Part shown: one piece after another, positions 44,137 through 59,846 of the stretch
Numbering within the stretch: position 1 is the stretch's first letter
Layout: each line of letters begins with the position of its first letter
From: Oasisia sp. SBJ-2009
Taxonomy: Eukaryota; Annelida; Polychaeta; Sabellida; Siboglinidae
Direction of reading: 5' to 3'
Assembly: GCA_964017155.1 (NCBI GenBank)
Contig: OZ024861.1
Span: 18,087,453 to 18,151,452 of the forward strand
Length of the DNA stretch: 64,000 nt
The notes under the pieces: generated by a model
What the model was told of the DNA's origin: nothing
What the model saw: the letters and a program-made list of their open reading frames with translations, nothing else
The model's database searches: none
Translations under genes and position numbers: made by a program

Positions 44137-47053
44137 GTGACAGCAAACACAGAACGACTATCACAACAAACATGGCAGAACCATCACAGCAAAAACAACA
44201 TGACCATCACAACAAACGCAGCGCAACCATCGCAGCAAACACACCACAACAGTCACAGCAAACACAGCACAACCATCACAGCAAACACACCACAACCATC
44301 ACAGCAAACACAGCACAACCATCACAGCAAACACAGCACAACCATCACAGCAAACACAACACAACCATCACAACAAACACACCACAACCATCACAGCAAA
44401 CACACCACAACCATCACAGCAAACACACCACAACCATCACAGCAAACACACCACAACCATCACAGCAAACACAGCACAACCATCACAGCAAACACAGCAC
44501 ACCCATCACAGCAAACACAACACAACCATCACAACAAACACACCACAACCATCACAGCAAACACACCACAACCATCACAGCAAACACACCACAACCATCA
44601 CAGCAAACACACCACAACCATCACAACACAACCATCACAGCAAACACACCACAACAATCACAGCAAACACACGACAACCATCACAGCAAACACACCACAA
44701 CCATCACAACACAACCATCACAGCAAACACACCACAACCATCACAGCAAACACAGCACAACCATCACAGCAAACACAGCACAATCATCACAGCACAACCA
44801 TCACAGCAAACACAGCACAACCATCACAGCAAACACAGCACAACCATCACAGCAAACACAACACCACAACCACCACAGCAAACACACCACAACCATCACA
44901 GCAAACACACCACAGCCATCACAACACAACCATCACAGCAAACACACCACAACCATTACAGCAAACACAGCACAACCATCACAGCACAACCATCACAGCA
45001 AACACACCACAACCATCACAGCAAACACAGCACAACCATCACAGCAAACACAGCACAACCATCACAGCAAACACAGCACAACCATCACAGCAAACACAAC
45101 ACAACCATCACAGCAAACACAGCATAACCATCACAGCAAACACAGCGCAACCATCACAGCAAACACAGCACAACAATCACAGCAAACACAGCACAACCAT
45201 CACAGCAAACACAACACAACCATCACAGTAAACACAGCACAACCATCACAGCAAACACAGCACAACCATCACAGCAAACACAGCACAACCATCACAGCAA
45301 ACACAGCATAACCATCACAGCAAACACAGCGCAACCATCACAGCAAACACAGCATAACCATCACCGCAAACACAGCACAACCATCACAGCAAACACAACA
45401 CAACCATCACAGCATAACCATCACAGCAAACACAGCGCAACCATCACAGCAAACACAGCACAACAATCACAGCAAACACAGCACAACCATCACAGCAAAC
45501 ACAGCACAACCACCACAGCAAACACAACACAACCATCACAGCAAACACAGCATAACCATCACAGCAAACACAGCGCAACCATCACAGCAAACACAGCACA
45601 ACAATCACAGCAAACACAGCGCAACCATCACAGCAAACACAGAACAACAATCACAGCAAACACAGCACAACCATCACAGCAAACACAACACAACCATCAC
45701 AGCAAACACAGCACAACCATCACAGCAAACACACGACAACCATCACAGCAAACACACCACAACCATCACAACACAACCATCACAGCAAACACACCACAAC
45801 CATCACAGCAAACACAGCACAACCATCACAGCAAACACAGCACAATCATCACAGCACAACCATCACAGCAAACACAGCACAACCATCACAGCAAACACAG
45901 CACAACCATCACAGCAAACACAACACCACAACCACCACAGCAAACACACCACAACCATCACAGCAAACACACCACAGCCATCACAACACAACCATCACAG
46001 CAAACACCGCAACCATTACAGCAAACACAGCACAACCATCACAGCACAACCATCACAGCAAACACACCACAACCATCACAGCAAACACAGCACAACCATC
46101 ACAGCAAACACAGCACAACCATCACAGCAAACACAGCACAACCATCACAGCAAACACAACACAACCATCACAGCAAACACAGCATAACCATCACAGCAAA
46201 CACAGCGCAACCATCACAGCAAACACAGCACAACAATCACAGCAAACACAGCACAACCATCACAGCAAACACAACACAACCATCACAGTAAACACAGCAC
46301 AACCATCACAGCAAACACAGCACAACCATCACAGCAAACACAGCACAACCATCACAGCAAACACAGCATAACCATCACAGCAAACACAGCGCAACCATCA
46401 CAGCAAACACAGCATAACCATCACCGCAAACACAGCACAACCATCACAGCAAACACAACACAACCATCACAGCAAACACAGCATAACCATCACAGCAAAC
46501 ACAGCGCAACCATCACAGCAAACACAGCACAACAATCACAGCAAACACAGCACAACCATCACAGCAAACACAGCACAACCACCACAGCAAACACAACACA
46601 ACCATCACAGCAAACACAGCATAACCATCACAGCAAACACAGCGCAACCATCACAGCAAACACAGCACAACAATCACAGCAAACACAGCGCAACCATCAC
46701 AGCAAACACAGAACAACAATCACAGCAAACACAGCACAACCATCACAGCAAACACAACACAACCATCACAGCAAACACCGCACAACCATCACAGCAAACA
46801 CAGCACAACCATCACAGCAAACACAGCACAACCATCACAGCAAACACAGCATAACCATCACAGCAAACACAGCGCAACCATCACAGCAAACACACCACAA
46901 CCATCACAGCAAGCACAACACAACCATCACAGCAAACACAGCCCAACCATCACAACAAACACAACACAACAATCACAACAAACACGCGCAACCATCACAG
47001 CAAACACAGCATAACCATCACAGCAAACACAGCACAACCATCACAGCATAACC
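44137..47053. repeat. A1 block (2,917 bp), cycle III
   Basis: The marker lies at 44860 and 45922, 1,062 bp apart, nine fewer than in cycle II. A 9-bp loss near 45411 (CATCACAGCATAACC) accounts for this. CACACCCATCAC near 44502 is shared with the copy near 55585. The block ends with CAGCCCAACC near 46941. Confidence 0.9.
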
Positions 47054-48763
47054 GTGACAGCAAACACAGAACGACTATCACAACAAACATGGCACAACCA
47101 TCACAGCAAAAACAACATGACCATCACAACAAACGCAGCGCAACCATCGCAGCAAACACACCACAACAGTCACAGCAAACACAGCACAACCATCACAGCA
47201 AACACACCACAACCATCACAGCAAACACAGCACAACCATCACAGCAAACACAGCACAACCATCACAGCAAACACAACACAACCATCACAACAAACACACC
47301 ACATCCATCACAACAAACACACCACAACCATCACAGCAAACACACCACAACCATCACAGCAAACACCCCACAACCATCACAGCAAACACACCACAACCAT
47401 CACAACACAACCATCACAGCAAACACACCACAACCATCACAGCAAACACACGACAACAATCATAGCAAACACACCACAACCATCACAACACAACCATCAC
47501 AGCAAACACACCACAACCATCACAGCAAACACAGCACAACCATCACAGCACAACCATCACAGCAAACACAGCACAATCATCACAGCACAACCATCACAGC
47601 AAACACAGCACAACCATCACAGCAAACACAGCACAACCATCACAGCAAACACAACACCACAACCACCACAGCAAACACACCACTACCATCACAGCAAACA
47701 CACCACAGCCATCACAACACAACCATCACAGCAAACACACCACAACCATTACAGCAAACACAGCACAACCATCACAGCACAACCATCACAGCAAACACAC
47801 CACAACCATCACAGCAAACACAGCACAACCATCACAGCAAACACAGCACAACCATCACAGCAAACACAGCACAACCATCACAGCAAACACAACACAACCA
47901 TCACAGCAAACACAGCATAACCATCACAGCAAACACAGCGCAACCATCACAGCAAACACAGCACAACAATCACAGCAAACACAGCACAACCATCACAGCA
48001 AACACAACACAACCATCACAGTAAACACAGCACAACCATCACAGCAAACACAGCACAACCATCACAGCAAACACAGCACAACTATCACAGCAAACACAGC
48101 GCAACCATCACAGCAAACACAGCATAACCATCACCGCAAACACAGCACAACCATCACAGCAAACACAACACAACCATCACAGCAAACACAGCATAACCAT
48201 CACAGCAAACACAGCGCAACCATCACAGCAAACACAGCACAACAATCACAGCAAACACAGCACAACCATCACAGCAAACACAGCACAACCATCACAGCAA
48301 ACACAACACAACCATCACAGCAAACACAGCATAACCATCACAGCAAACACAGCGCAACCATCACAGCAAACACAGCACAACAATCACAGCAAACACAGCG
48401 CAACCATCACAGCAAACACAGAACAACAATCACAGCAAACACAGCACAACCATCACAGCAAACACAACACAACCATCACAGCAAACACAGCACAACCATC
48501 ACAGCAAACACAGCACAACCATCACAGCAAACACAGCACAACCATCACAGCAAACACAGCATAACCATCACAGCAAACACAGCGCAACCATCACAGCAAA
48601 CACACCACAACCATCACAGCAAGCACAACACAACCATCACAGCAAACACAGCACAACCATCACAACAAACACAACACAACAATCACAACAAACACGCACA
48701 ACCATCACAGCAAACACAGCATAACCATCACAGCAAACACAGCACAACCATCACAGCATAACC
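47054..48763. repeat. B2 block (1,710 bp), cycle III
   Basis: This is a class B anchor with a B2 tail. The change CGACAACAATCATAGC near 47452 is shared only with the B2 block at 58137. Confidence 0.9.
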
Positions 48764-50611
48764 GTGACAGCAAACACAGAACGACTATCACAACAAACAT
48801 GGCAGAACCATCACAGCAAAAACAACATGACCATCACAACAAACGCAGCGCAACCATCGCAGCAAACACACCACAACAGTCACAGCAAACACAGCACAAC
48901 CATCACAGCAAACACACCACAACCATCACAGCAAACACAGCACAACCATCACAGCAAACACAGCACAACCATCACAGCAAACACAACACAACCATCACAA
49001 CAAACACACCACAACCATCACAACAAACACACCACAACCATCACAGCAAACACACCACAACCATCACAGCAAACACACCACAACCATCACAGCAAACACA
49101 GCACAACCATCACAGCAAACACAGCACAACCATCACAGCAAACACAACACAACCATCACAACAAACACACCACAACCATCACAGCAAACACACCACAACC
49201 ATCACAGCAAACACACCACAACCATCACAGCAAACACACCACAACCATCACAACACAACCATCACAGCAAACACACCACAACCATCACAGCAAACACACG
49301 ACAACCATCACAGCAAACACACCACAACCATCACAACACAACCATCACAGCAAACACACCACAACCATCACAGCAAACACAGCACAACCATCACAGCAAA
49401 CACAGCACAATCATCACAGCACAACCATCACAGCAAACACAGCACAACCATCACAGCAAACACAGCACAACCATCACAGCAAACACAACACCACAACCAC
49501 CACAGCAAACACACCACAACCATCACAGCAAACACACCACAGCCATCACAACACAACCATCACAGCAAACACACCACAACCATTACAGCAAACACAGCAC
49601 AACCATCACAGCACAACCATCACAGCAAACACACCACAACCATCACAGCAAACACAGCACAACCATCACAGCAAACACAGCACAACCATCACAGCAAACA
49701 CAGCACAACCATCACAGCAAACACAACACAACCATCACAGCAAACACAGCATAACCATCACAGCAAACACAGCGCAACCATCACAGCACAACAATCACAG
49801 CAAACACAGCACAACCATCACAGCAAACACAACACAACCATCACAGTAAACACAGCACAACCATCACAGCAAACACAGCACAACCATCACAGCAAACACA
49901 GCACAACCATCACAGCAAACACAGCATAACCATCACAGCAAACACAGCGCAACCATCACAGCAAACACAGCATAACCATCACCGCAAACACAGCACAACC
50001 ATCACAGCAAACACAACACAACCATCACAGCAAACACAGCATAACCATCACAGCAAACACAGCGCAACCATCACAGCAAACACAGCACAACAATCACAGC
50101 AAACACAGCACAACCATCACAGCAAACACAGCACAACCACCACAGCAAACACAACACAACCATCACAGCAAACACAGCATAACCATCACAGCAAACACAG
50201 CGCAACCATCACAGCAAACACAGCACAACAATCACAGCAAACACAGCGCAACCATCACAGCAAACACAGAACAACAATCACAGCAAACACAGCACAACCA
50301 TCACAGCAAACACAACACAACCATCACAGCAAACACAGCACAACCATCACAGCAAACACAGCACAACCATCACAGCAAACACAGCACAACCATCACAGCA
50401 AACACAGCATAACCATCACAGCAAACACAGCGCAACCATCACAGCAAACACACCACAACCATCACAGCAAGCACAACACAACCATCACAGCAAACACAGC
50501 ACAACCATCACAACAAACACAACACAACAATCACAACAAACACGCACAACCATAACAGCAAACACAGCATAACCATCACAGCAAACACAGCACAACCATC
50601 ACAGCATAACC
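48764..50611. repeat. A2 block (1,848 bp), cycle III
   Basis: Class A anchor with the A2-type CAACAAACACACC near 49022. It is 9 bp shorter than the cycle I A2 block through loss of a 9-bp half-monomer near 49788 (CATCACAGCACAACAATC). AACCATAACAGC lies near 50550. Confidence 0.9.
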
Positions 50612-51236
50612 GTGACAGCAAACACAGCACGACTATCACAACAAACATGGCACAACCATCACAGCAAAAACAACATGACCATCACAACAAACGCAGCGCA
50701 ACCATCGCAGCAAACACACCACAACAGTCACAGCAAACACAGCACAACCATCACAGCAAACACAGCACAACCGTCACAGCAAACACAGCACAACCATCAC
50801 AGCAAACACAGTATAACCATGACAGCAAGCATAGCACAACCATCACAGCAAACACACCACAACCATCACAGCAAACACACCACAACCATCACAGCAAACA
50901 CACCACAACCATCACAGCAAACACAGCACAACCATCACAGCAAACACAGCACAACCATCACAGCAAACACAACACAACCATCACAACAAACACACCACAA
51001 CCATCACAGCAAACACACCACAACCATCACAGCAAACACACCACAACCATCACAGCAAACACACCACAACCATCACAACACAACCATCACAGCAAACACA
51101 CCACAACCATCACAGCAAACACACGACAACCATCACAGCAAACACAACACAACAATCACAACAAACACGCACAACCATCACAGCAAACACAGCATAACCA
51201 TCACAGCAAACACAGCACAACCATCACAGCATAACC
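50612..51236. repeat. D1 block (625 bp), cycle III
   Basis: The class D anchor and the D1-specific CAGTATAACCATGAC near 50809 are present. A D2 anchor follows at 625 bp. Cycle II has no D1 block; a C block stands in the same place before its D2. Confidence 0.9.
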
Positions 51237-52220
51237 GTGACAGCAAACACAGCACGACTATCACAACAAACATGGCACAACCATCACAGCAAAAACAACA
51301 TGACCATCACAACAAACGCAGCGCAACCATCGCAGCAAACACACCACAACAGTCACAGCAAACACAGCACAACCATCACAGCAAACACAGCACAACCGTC
51401 ACAGCAAACACAGCACAACCATCACAGCAAACACAGTATAACCATCACAGCAAGCATAGCACAACCATCACAGCAAACACACCACAACCATCACAGCAAA
51501 CACACCACAACCATCACAGCAAACACACCACAACCATCACAGCAAACACAGCACAACCATCAGAGCAAACACAGCACAACCATCACAGCAAACACAACAC
51601 AACCATCACAACAAACACACCACAACCATCACAGCAAACACACCACACCCATCACAGCAAGCACACCACAACCATCATAGCAATCACACCACAACCATCA
51701 CAACACAACCATCACAGCAAACACACCACAACCATCACAGCAAACACACGACAACCATCACAACACAACCATCACAGCAAACACACCACAACCATCACAG
51801 CAAACACAGCACAACCATCACAGCAAACACAGCACAACCATCACAGCACAACCATCACAGCAAACACAGCACAACCATCACAGCAAACACAGCACAACCA
51901 TCACAGCAAACACAACACCACAACCACCACAGCAAACACACCACAACCATCACAGCAAACACACCACAACCATCACAACACAACCATCACAGCAAACACA
52001 CCACAACCATTACAGCAAACACAGCACAACCATCACAGCACAACCATCACAGCAAACACACCACAACCATCACAGCAAACACAGCACAACCATCACAGCA
52101 AACACAGCACAACCATCACAGCAAACACAGCATAACCATCACAGCAAACACAGCGCAACCATCACAGCAAACACAGCATAACCATCACAGCAAACACAGC
52201 ACAACCATCACAGCATAACC
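51237..52220. repeat. D2 block (984 bp), cycle III
   Basis: It carries the same private changes as 40154-41137: CATCAGAGC near 51558, CACCACACCC near 51641 and CATAGCAATCAC near 51675. An intact E anchor follows at 984 bp. Confidence 0.9.
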
Positions 52221-53509
52221 GTGACAGCAAACACAGCACGACTATCACAACAAACATGGCACAACCATCACAGCAAAAACAACATGACCATCACACCAAA
52301 CGCAGCGCAACCATCGCAGCAAACACACCACAACAGTCACAGCAAACACAGTATAACCATCACAGCAAGCATAGCACAACCATCACAGCAAACACACCAC
52401 AACCATCACAGCAAACACACCACAACCATCACAGCAAACACACCACAACCATCACAGCAAACACAGCACAACCATCACAGCAAACACAGCACAACCATCA
52501 CAGCAAACACAACACAACCATCACAACAAACACACCACAACCATCACAGCAAACACACCACAACCATCACAGCAAACACACCACAACCATCACAGCAAAC
52601 ACACCACAACCATCACAACACAACCATCACAGCAAACACACCACAACCATCACAGCAAACACACGACAACCATCACAGCAAACACACCACAACCATCACA
52701 ACACAACCATCACAGCAAACACACCACAACCATCACAGCAAACACAGCACAACCATCACAGCAAACACAGCACAACCATCACAGCAAACACAGCACAACC
52801 ATCACAGCAAACACAACACCACAACCACCACAGCAAACACACCACAACCATCACAGCAAACACACCACAGCCATCACAACACAACCATCACAGCAAACAC
52901 CGCAACCATTACAGCAAACACAGCACAACCATCACAGCACAACCATCACAGCAAACACACCACAACCATCACAGCAAACACAGCACAACCATCACAGCAA
53001 ACACAGCACAACCATCACAGCAAACACAGCACAACCACCACAGCAAACACAACACAACCATCACAGCAAACACAGCATAACCATCACAGCAAACACAGCG
53101 CAACCATCACAGCAAACACAGCACAACAATCACAGCGAACACAGCGCAACCATCACAGCAAACACAGAACAACAATCACAGCAAACACAGCACAACCATC
53201 ACAGCAAACACAACACAACCATCACAGCAAACACCGCACAACCATCACAGCAAACACAGCACAACCATCACAGCAAACACAGCACAACCATCACATCAAA
53301 CACAGCATAACCATCACAGCAAACACAGCGCAACCATCACAGCAAACACACCACAACCATCACAGCAAGCACAACACAACCATCACAGCAAACACAGCAC
53401 AACCATCACAACAAACACAACACAACAATCACAACAAACACGCGCAACCATCACAGCAAACACAGCATAACCATCACAGCAAACACAGCACAACCATCAC
53501 AGCATAACC
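52221..53509. repeat. E block (1,289 bp), cycle III
   Basis: The class E anchor is intact; AGCGAACAC near 53134 and CATCACATCAAACAC near 53290 match the E block at 41138. It leads into B1 and closes the 11,083-bp cycle. Confidence 0.9.
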
Positions 53510-55219
53510 GTGACAGCAAACACAGAACGACTATCACAACAAACATGGCACAACCATCTCAGCAAAAACAACATGACCATCACAACAAACGCAGCGCAAC
53601 CATCGCAGCAAACACACCACAACAGTCACAGCAAACACAGCACAACCATCACAGCAAACACACCACAACCATCACAGCAAACACAGCACAACCATCACAG
53701 CAAACACAGCACAACCATCACAGCAAACACAACACAACCATCACAACAAACACACCACATCCATCACAACAAACACACCACAACCATCACAGCAAACACA
53801 CCACAACCATCACAGCAAACACCCCACAACCATCACAGCAAACACACCACAACCATCACAACACAACCATCACAGCAAACACACCACAACCATCACAGCA
53901 AACACACGACAACCATCATAGCAAACACACCACAACCATCACAACACAACCATCACAGCAAACACACCACAACCATCACAGCAAACACAGCACAACCATC
54001 ACAGCACAACCATCACAGCAAACACAGCACAATCATCACAGCACAACCATCACAGCAAACACAGCACAACCATCACAGCAAACACAGCACAACCATCACA
54101 GCAAACACAACACCACAACCACCACAGCAAACACACCACTACCATCACAGCAAACACACCACAGCCATCACAACACAACCATCACAGCAAACACACCACA
54201 ACCATTACAGCAAACACAGCACAACCATCACAGCACAACCATCACAGCAAACACACCACAACCATCACAGCAAACACAGCACAACCATCACAGCAAACAC
54301 AGCACAACCATCACAGCAAACACAGCACAACCATCACAGCAAACACAACACAACCATCACAGCAAACACAGCATAACCATCACAGCAAACACAGCGCAAC
54401 CATCACAGCAAACACAGCACAACAATCACAGCAAACACAGCACAACCATCACAGCAAACACAACACAACCATCACAGTAAACACAGCACAACCATCACAG
54501 CAAACATAGCACAACCATCACAGCAAACACAGCACAACTATCACAGCAAACACAGCGCAACCATCACAGCAAACACAGCATAACCATCACCGCAAACACA
54601 GCACAACCATCACAGCAAACACAACACAACCATCACAGCAAACACAGCATAACCATCACAGCAAACACAGCGCAACCATCACAGCAAACACAGCACAACA
54701 ATCACAGCAAACACAGCACAACCATCACAGCAAACACAGCACAACCATCACAGCAAACACAACACAACCATCACAGCAAACACAGCATAACCATCACAGC
54801 AAACACAGCGCAACCATCACAGCAAACACAGCACAACAATCACAGCAAACACAGCGCAACCATCACAGCAAACACAGAACAACAATCACAGCAAACACAG
54901 CACAACCATCACAGCAAACACAACACAACCATCACAGCAAACACAGCACAACCATCACAGCAAACACAGCACAACCATCACAGCAAACACAGCACAACCA
55001 TCACAGCAAACACAGCATAACCATCACAGCAAACACAGCGCAACCATCACAGCAAACACACCACAACCATCACAGCAAGCACAACACAACCATCACAGCA
55101 AACACAGCACAACCATCACAACAAACACAACACAACAATCACAACAAACACGCACAACCATCACAGCAAACACAGCATAACCATCACAGCAAACACAGCA
55201 CAACCATCACAGCATAACC
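53510..55219. repeat. B1 block (1,710 bp), cycle IV
   Basis: The class B anchor with CATCTCAGC near 53556 and AAACATAGC near 54505 matches the B1 block of cycle III. Confidence 0.9.
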
Positions 55220-58136
55220 GTGACAGCAAACACAGAACGACTATCACAACAAACATGGCAGAACCATCACAGCAAAAACAACATGACCATCACAACAAAC
55301 GCAGCGCAACCATCGCAGCAAACACACCACAACAGTCACAGCAAACACAGCACAACCATCACAGCAAACACACCACAACCATCACAGCAAACACAGCACA
55401 ACCATCACAGCAAACACAGCACAACCATCACAGCAAACACAACACAACCATCACAACAAACACACCACAACCATCACAGCAAACACACCACAACCATCAC
55501 AGCAAACACACCACAACCATCACAGCAAACACACCACAACCATCACAGCAAACACAGCACAACCATCACAGCAAACACAGCACACCCATCACAGCAAACA
55601 CAACACAACCATCACAACAAACACACCACAACCATCACAGCAAACACACCACAACCATCACAGCAAACACACCACAACCATCACAGCAAACACACCACAA
55701 CCATCACAACACAACCATCACAGCAAACACACCACAACAATCACAGCAAACACACGACAACCATCACAGCAAACACACCACAACCATCACAACACAACCA
55801 TCACAGCAAACACACCACAACCATCACAGCAAACACAGCACAACCATCACAGCAAACACAGCACAATCATCACAGCACAACCATCACAGCAAACACAGCA
55901 CAACCATCACAGCAAACACAGCACAACCATCACAGCAAACACAACACCACAACCACCACAGCAAACACACCACAACCATCACAGCAAACACACCACAGCC
56001 ATCACAACACAACCATCACAGCAAACACACCACAACCATTACAGCAAACACAGCACAACCATCACAGCACAACCATCACAGCAAACACACCACAACCATC
56101 ACAGCAAACACAGCACAACCATCACAGCAAACACAGCACAACCATCACAGCAAACACAGCACAACCATCACAGCAAACACAACACAACCATCACAGCAAA
56201 CACAGCATAACCATCACAGCAAACACAGCGCAACCATCACAGCAAACACAGCACAACAATCACAGCAAACACAGCACAACCATCACAGCAAACACAACAC
56301 AACCATCACAGTAAACACAGCACAACCATCACAGCAAACACAGCACAACCATCACAGCAAACACAGCACAACCATCACAGCAAACACAGCATAACCATCA
56401 CAGCAAACACAGCGCAACCATCACAGCAAACACAGCATAACCATCACCGCAAACACAGCACAACCATCACAGCAAACACAACACAACCATCACAGCATAA
56501 CCATCACAGCAAACACAGCGCAACCATCACAGCAAACACAGCACAACAATCACAGCAAACACAGCACAACCATCACAGCAAACACAGCACAACCACCACA
56601 GCAAACACAACACAACCATCACAGCAAACACAGCATAACCATCACAGCAAACACAGCGCAACCATCACAGCAAACACAGCACAACAATCACAGCAAACAC
56701 AGCGCAACCATCACAGCAAACACAGAACAACAATCACAGCAAACACAGCACAACCATCACAGCAAACACAACACAACCATCACAGCAAACACAGCACAAC
56801 CATCACAGCAAACACACGACAACCATCACAGCAAACACACCACAACCATCACAACACAACCATCACAGCAAACACACCACAACCATCACAGCAAACACAG
56901 CACAACCATCACAGCAAACACAGCACAATCATCACAGCACAACCATCACAGCAAACACAGCACAACCATCACAGCAAACACAGCACAACCATCACAGCAA
57001 ACACAACACCACAACCACCACAGCAAACACACCACAACCATCACAGCAAACACACCACAGCCATCACAACACAACCATCACAGCAAACACCGCAACCATT
57101 ACAGCAAACACAGCACAACCATCACAGCACAACCATCACAGCAAACACACCACAACCATCACAGCAAACACAGCACAACCATCACAGCAAACACAGCACA
57201 ACCATCACAGCAAACACAGCACAACCATCACAGCAAACACAACACAACCATCACAGCAAACACAGCATAACCATCACAGCAAACACAGCGCAACCATCAC
57301 AGCAAACACAGCACAACAATCACAGCAAACACAGCACAACCATCACAGCAAACACAACACAACCATCACAGTAAACACAGCACAACCATCACAGCAAACA
57401 CAGCACAACCATCACAGCAAACACAGCACAACCATCACAGCAAACACAGCATAACCATCACAGCAAACACAGCGCAACCATCACAGCAAACACAGCATAA
57501 CCATCACCGCAAACACAGCACAACCATCACAGCAAACACAACACAACCATCACAGCAAACACAGCATAACCATCACAGCAAACACAGCGCAACCATCACA
57601 GCAAACACAGCACAACAATCACAGCAAACACAGCACAACCATCACAGCAAACACAGCACAACCACCACAGCAAACACAACACAACCATCACAGCAAACAC
57701 AGCATAACCATCACAGCAAACACAGCGCAACCATCACAGCAAACACAGCACAACAATCACAGCAAACACAGCGCAACCATCACAGCAAACACAGAACAAC
57801 AATCACAGCAAACACAGCACAACCATCACAGCAAACACAACACAACCATCACAGCAAACACCGCACAACCATCACAGCAAACACAGCACAACCATCACAG
57901 CAAACACAGCACAACCATCACAGCAAACACAGCATAACCATCACAGCAAACACAGCGCAACCATCACAGCAAACACACCACAACCATCACAGCAAGCACA
58001 ACACAACCATCACAGCAAACACAGCCCAACCATCACAACAAACACAACACAACAATCACAACAAACACGCGCAACCATCACAGCAAACACAGCATAACCA
58101 TCACAGCAAACACAGCACAACCATCACAGCATAACC
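55220..58136. repeat. A1 block (2,917 bp), cycle IV
   Basis: The marker lies at 55943 and 57005. The 9-bp loss near 56494 and CACACCCATCAC near 55585 match cycle III at offset 11,083. The block ends with CAGCCCAACC near 58024. Confidence 0.9.
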
Positions 58137-59846
58137 GTGACAGCAAACACAGAACGACTATCACAACAAACATGGCACAACCATCACAGCAAAAACAACA
58201 TGACCATCACAACAAACGCAGCGCAACCATCGCAGCAAACACACCACAACAGTCACAGCAAACACAGCACAACCATCACAGCAAACACACCACAACCATC
58301 ACAGCAAACACAGCACAACCATCACAGCAAACACAGCACAACCATCACAGCAAACACAACACAACCATCACAACAAACACACCACATCCATCACAACAAA
58401 CACACCACAACCATCACAGCAAACACACCACAACCATCACAGCAAACACCCCACAACCATCACAGCAAACACACCACAACCATCACAACACAACCATCAC
58501 AGCAAACACACCACAACCATCACAGCAAACACACGACAACAATCATAGCAAACACACCACAACCATCACAACACAACCATCACAGCAAACACACCACAAC
58601 CATCACAGCAAACACAGCACAACCATCACAGCACAACCATCACAGCAAACACAGCACAATCATCACAGCACAACCATCACAGCAAACACAGCACAACCAT
58701 CACAGCAAACACAGCACAACCATCACAGCAAACACAACACCACAACCACCACAGCAAACACACCACTACCATCACAGCAAACACACCACAGCCATCACAA
58801 CACAACCATCACAGCAAACACACCACAACCATTACAGCAAACACAGCACAACCATCACAGCACAACCATCACAGCAAACACACCACAACCATCACAGCAA
58901 ACACAGCACAACCATCACAGCAAACACAGCACAACCATCACAGCAAACACAGCACAACCATCACAGCAAACACAACACAACCATCACAGCAAACACAGCA
59001 TAACCATCACAGCAAACACAGCGCAACCATCACAGCAAACACAGCACAACAATCACAGCAAACACAGCACAACCATCACAGCAAACACAACACAACCATC
59101 ACAGTAAACACAGCACAACCATCACAGCAAACACAGCACAACCATCACAGCAAACACAGCACAACTATCACAGCAAACACAGCGCAACCATCACAGCAAA
59201 CACAGCATAACCATCACCGCAAACACAGCACAACCATCACAGCAAACACAACACAACCATCACAGCAAACACAGCATAACCATCACAGCAAACACAGCGC
59301 AACCATCACAGCAAACACAGCACAACAATCACAGCAAACACAGCACAACCATCACAGCAAACACAGCACAACCATCACAGCAAACACAACACAACCATCA
59401 CAGCAAACACAGCATAACCATCACAGCAAACACAGCGCAACCATCACAGCAAACACAGCACAACAATCACAGCAAACACAGCGCAACCATCACAGCAAAC
59501 ACAGAACAACAATCACAGCAAACACAGCACAACCATCACAGCAAACACAACACAACCATCACAGCAAACACAGCACAACCATCACAGCAAACACAGCACA
59601 ACCATCACAGCAAACACAGCACAACCATCACAGCAAACACAGCATAACCATCACAGCAAACACAGCGCAACCATCACAGCAAACACACCACAACCATCAC
59701 AGCAAGCACAACACAACCATCACAGCAAACACAGCACAACCATCACAACAAACACAACACAACAATCACAACAAACACGCACAACCATCACAGCAAACAC
59801 AGCATAACCATCACAGCAAACACAGCACAACCATCACAGCATAACC
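58137..59846. repeat. B2 block (1,710 bp), cycle IV
   Basis: A class B anchor with a B2 tail. CGACAACAATCATAGC near 58535 matches cycle III. Confidence 0.9.

Larger units (their letters stand above)
40154..51236. repeat. 11,083-bp tandem duplication, left copy
   Basis: It contains D2-E-B1-A1-B2-A2-D1 in order. At least nine rare variants recur at offset 11,083, including CATCAGAGC, AGCGAACAC, CATCTCAGC, CACACCCATC, the two 9-bp losses and CGACAACAATCATAGC. The start is set at the D2 anchor for convenience. The flanking sequence already matches from about 39.8 kb, so the true breakpoint lies between about 39.8 and 40.5 kb. Confidence 0.85.
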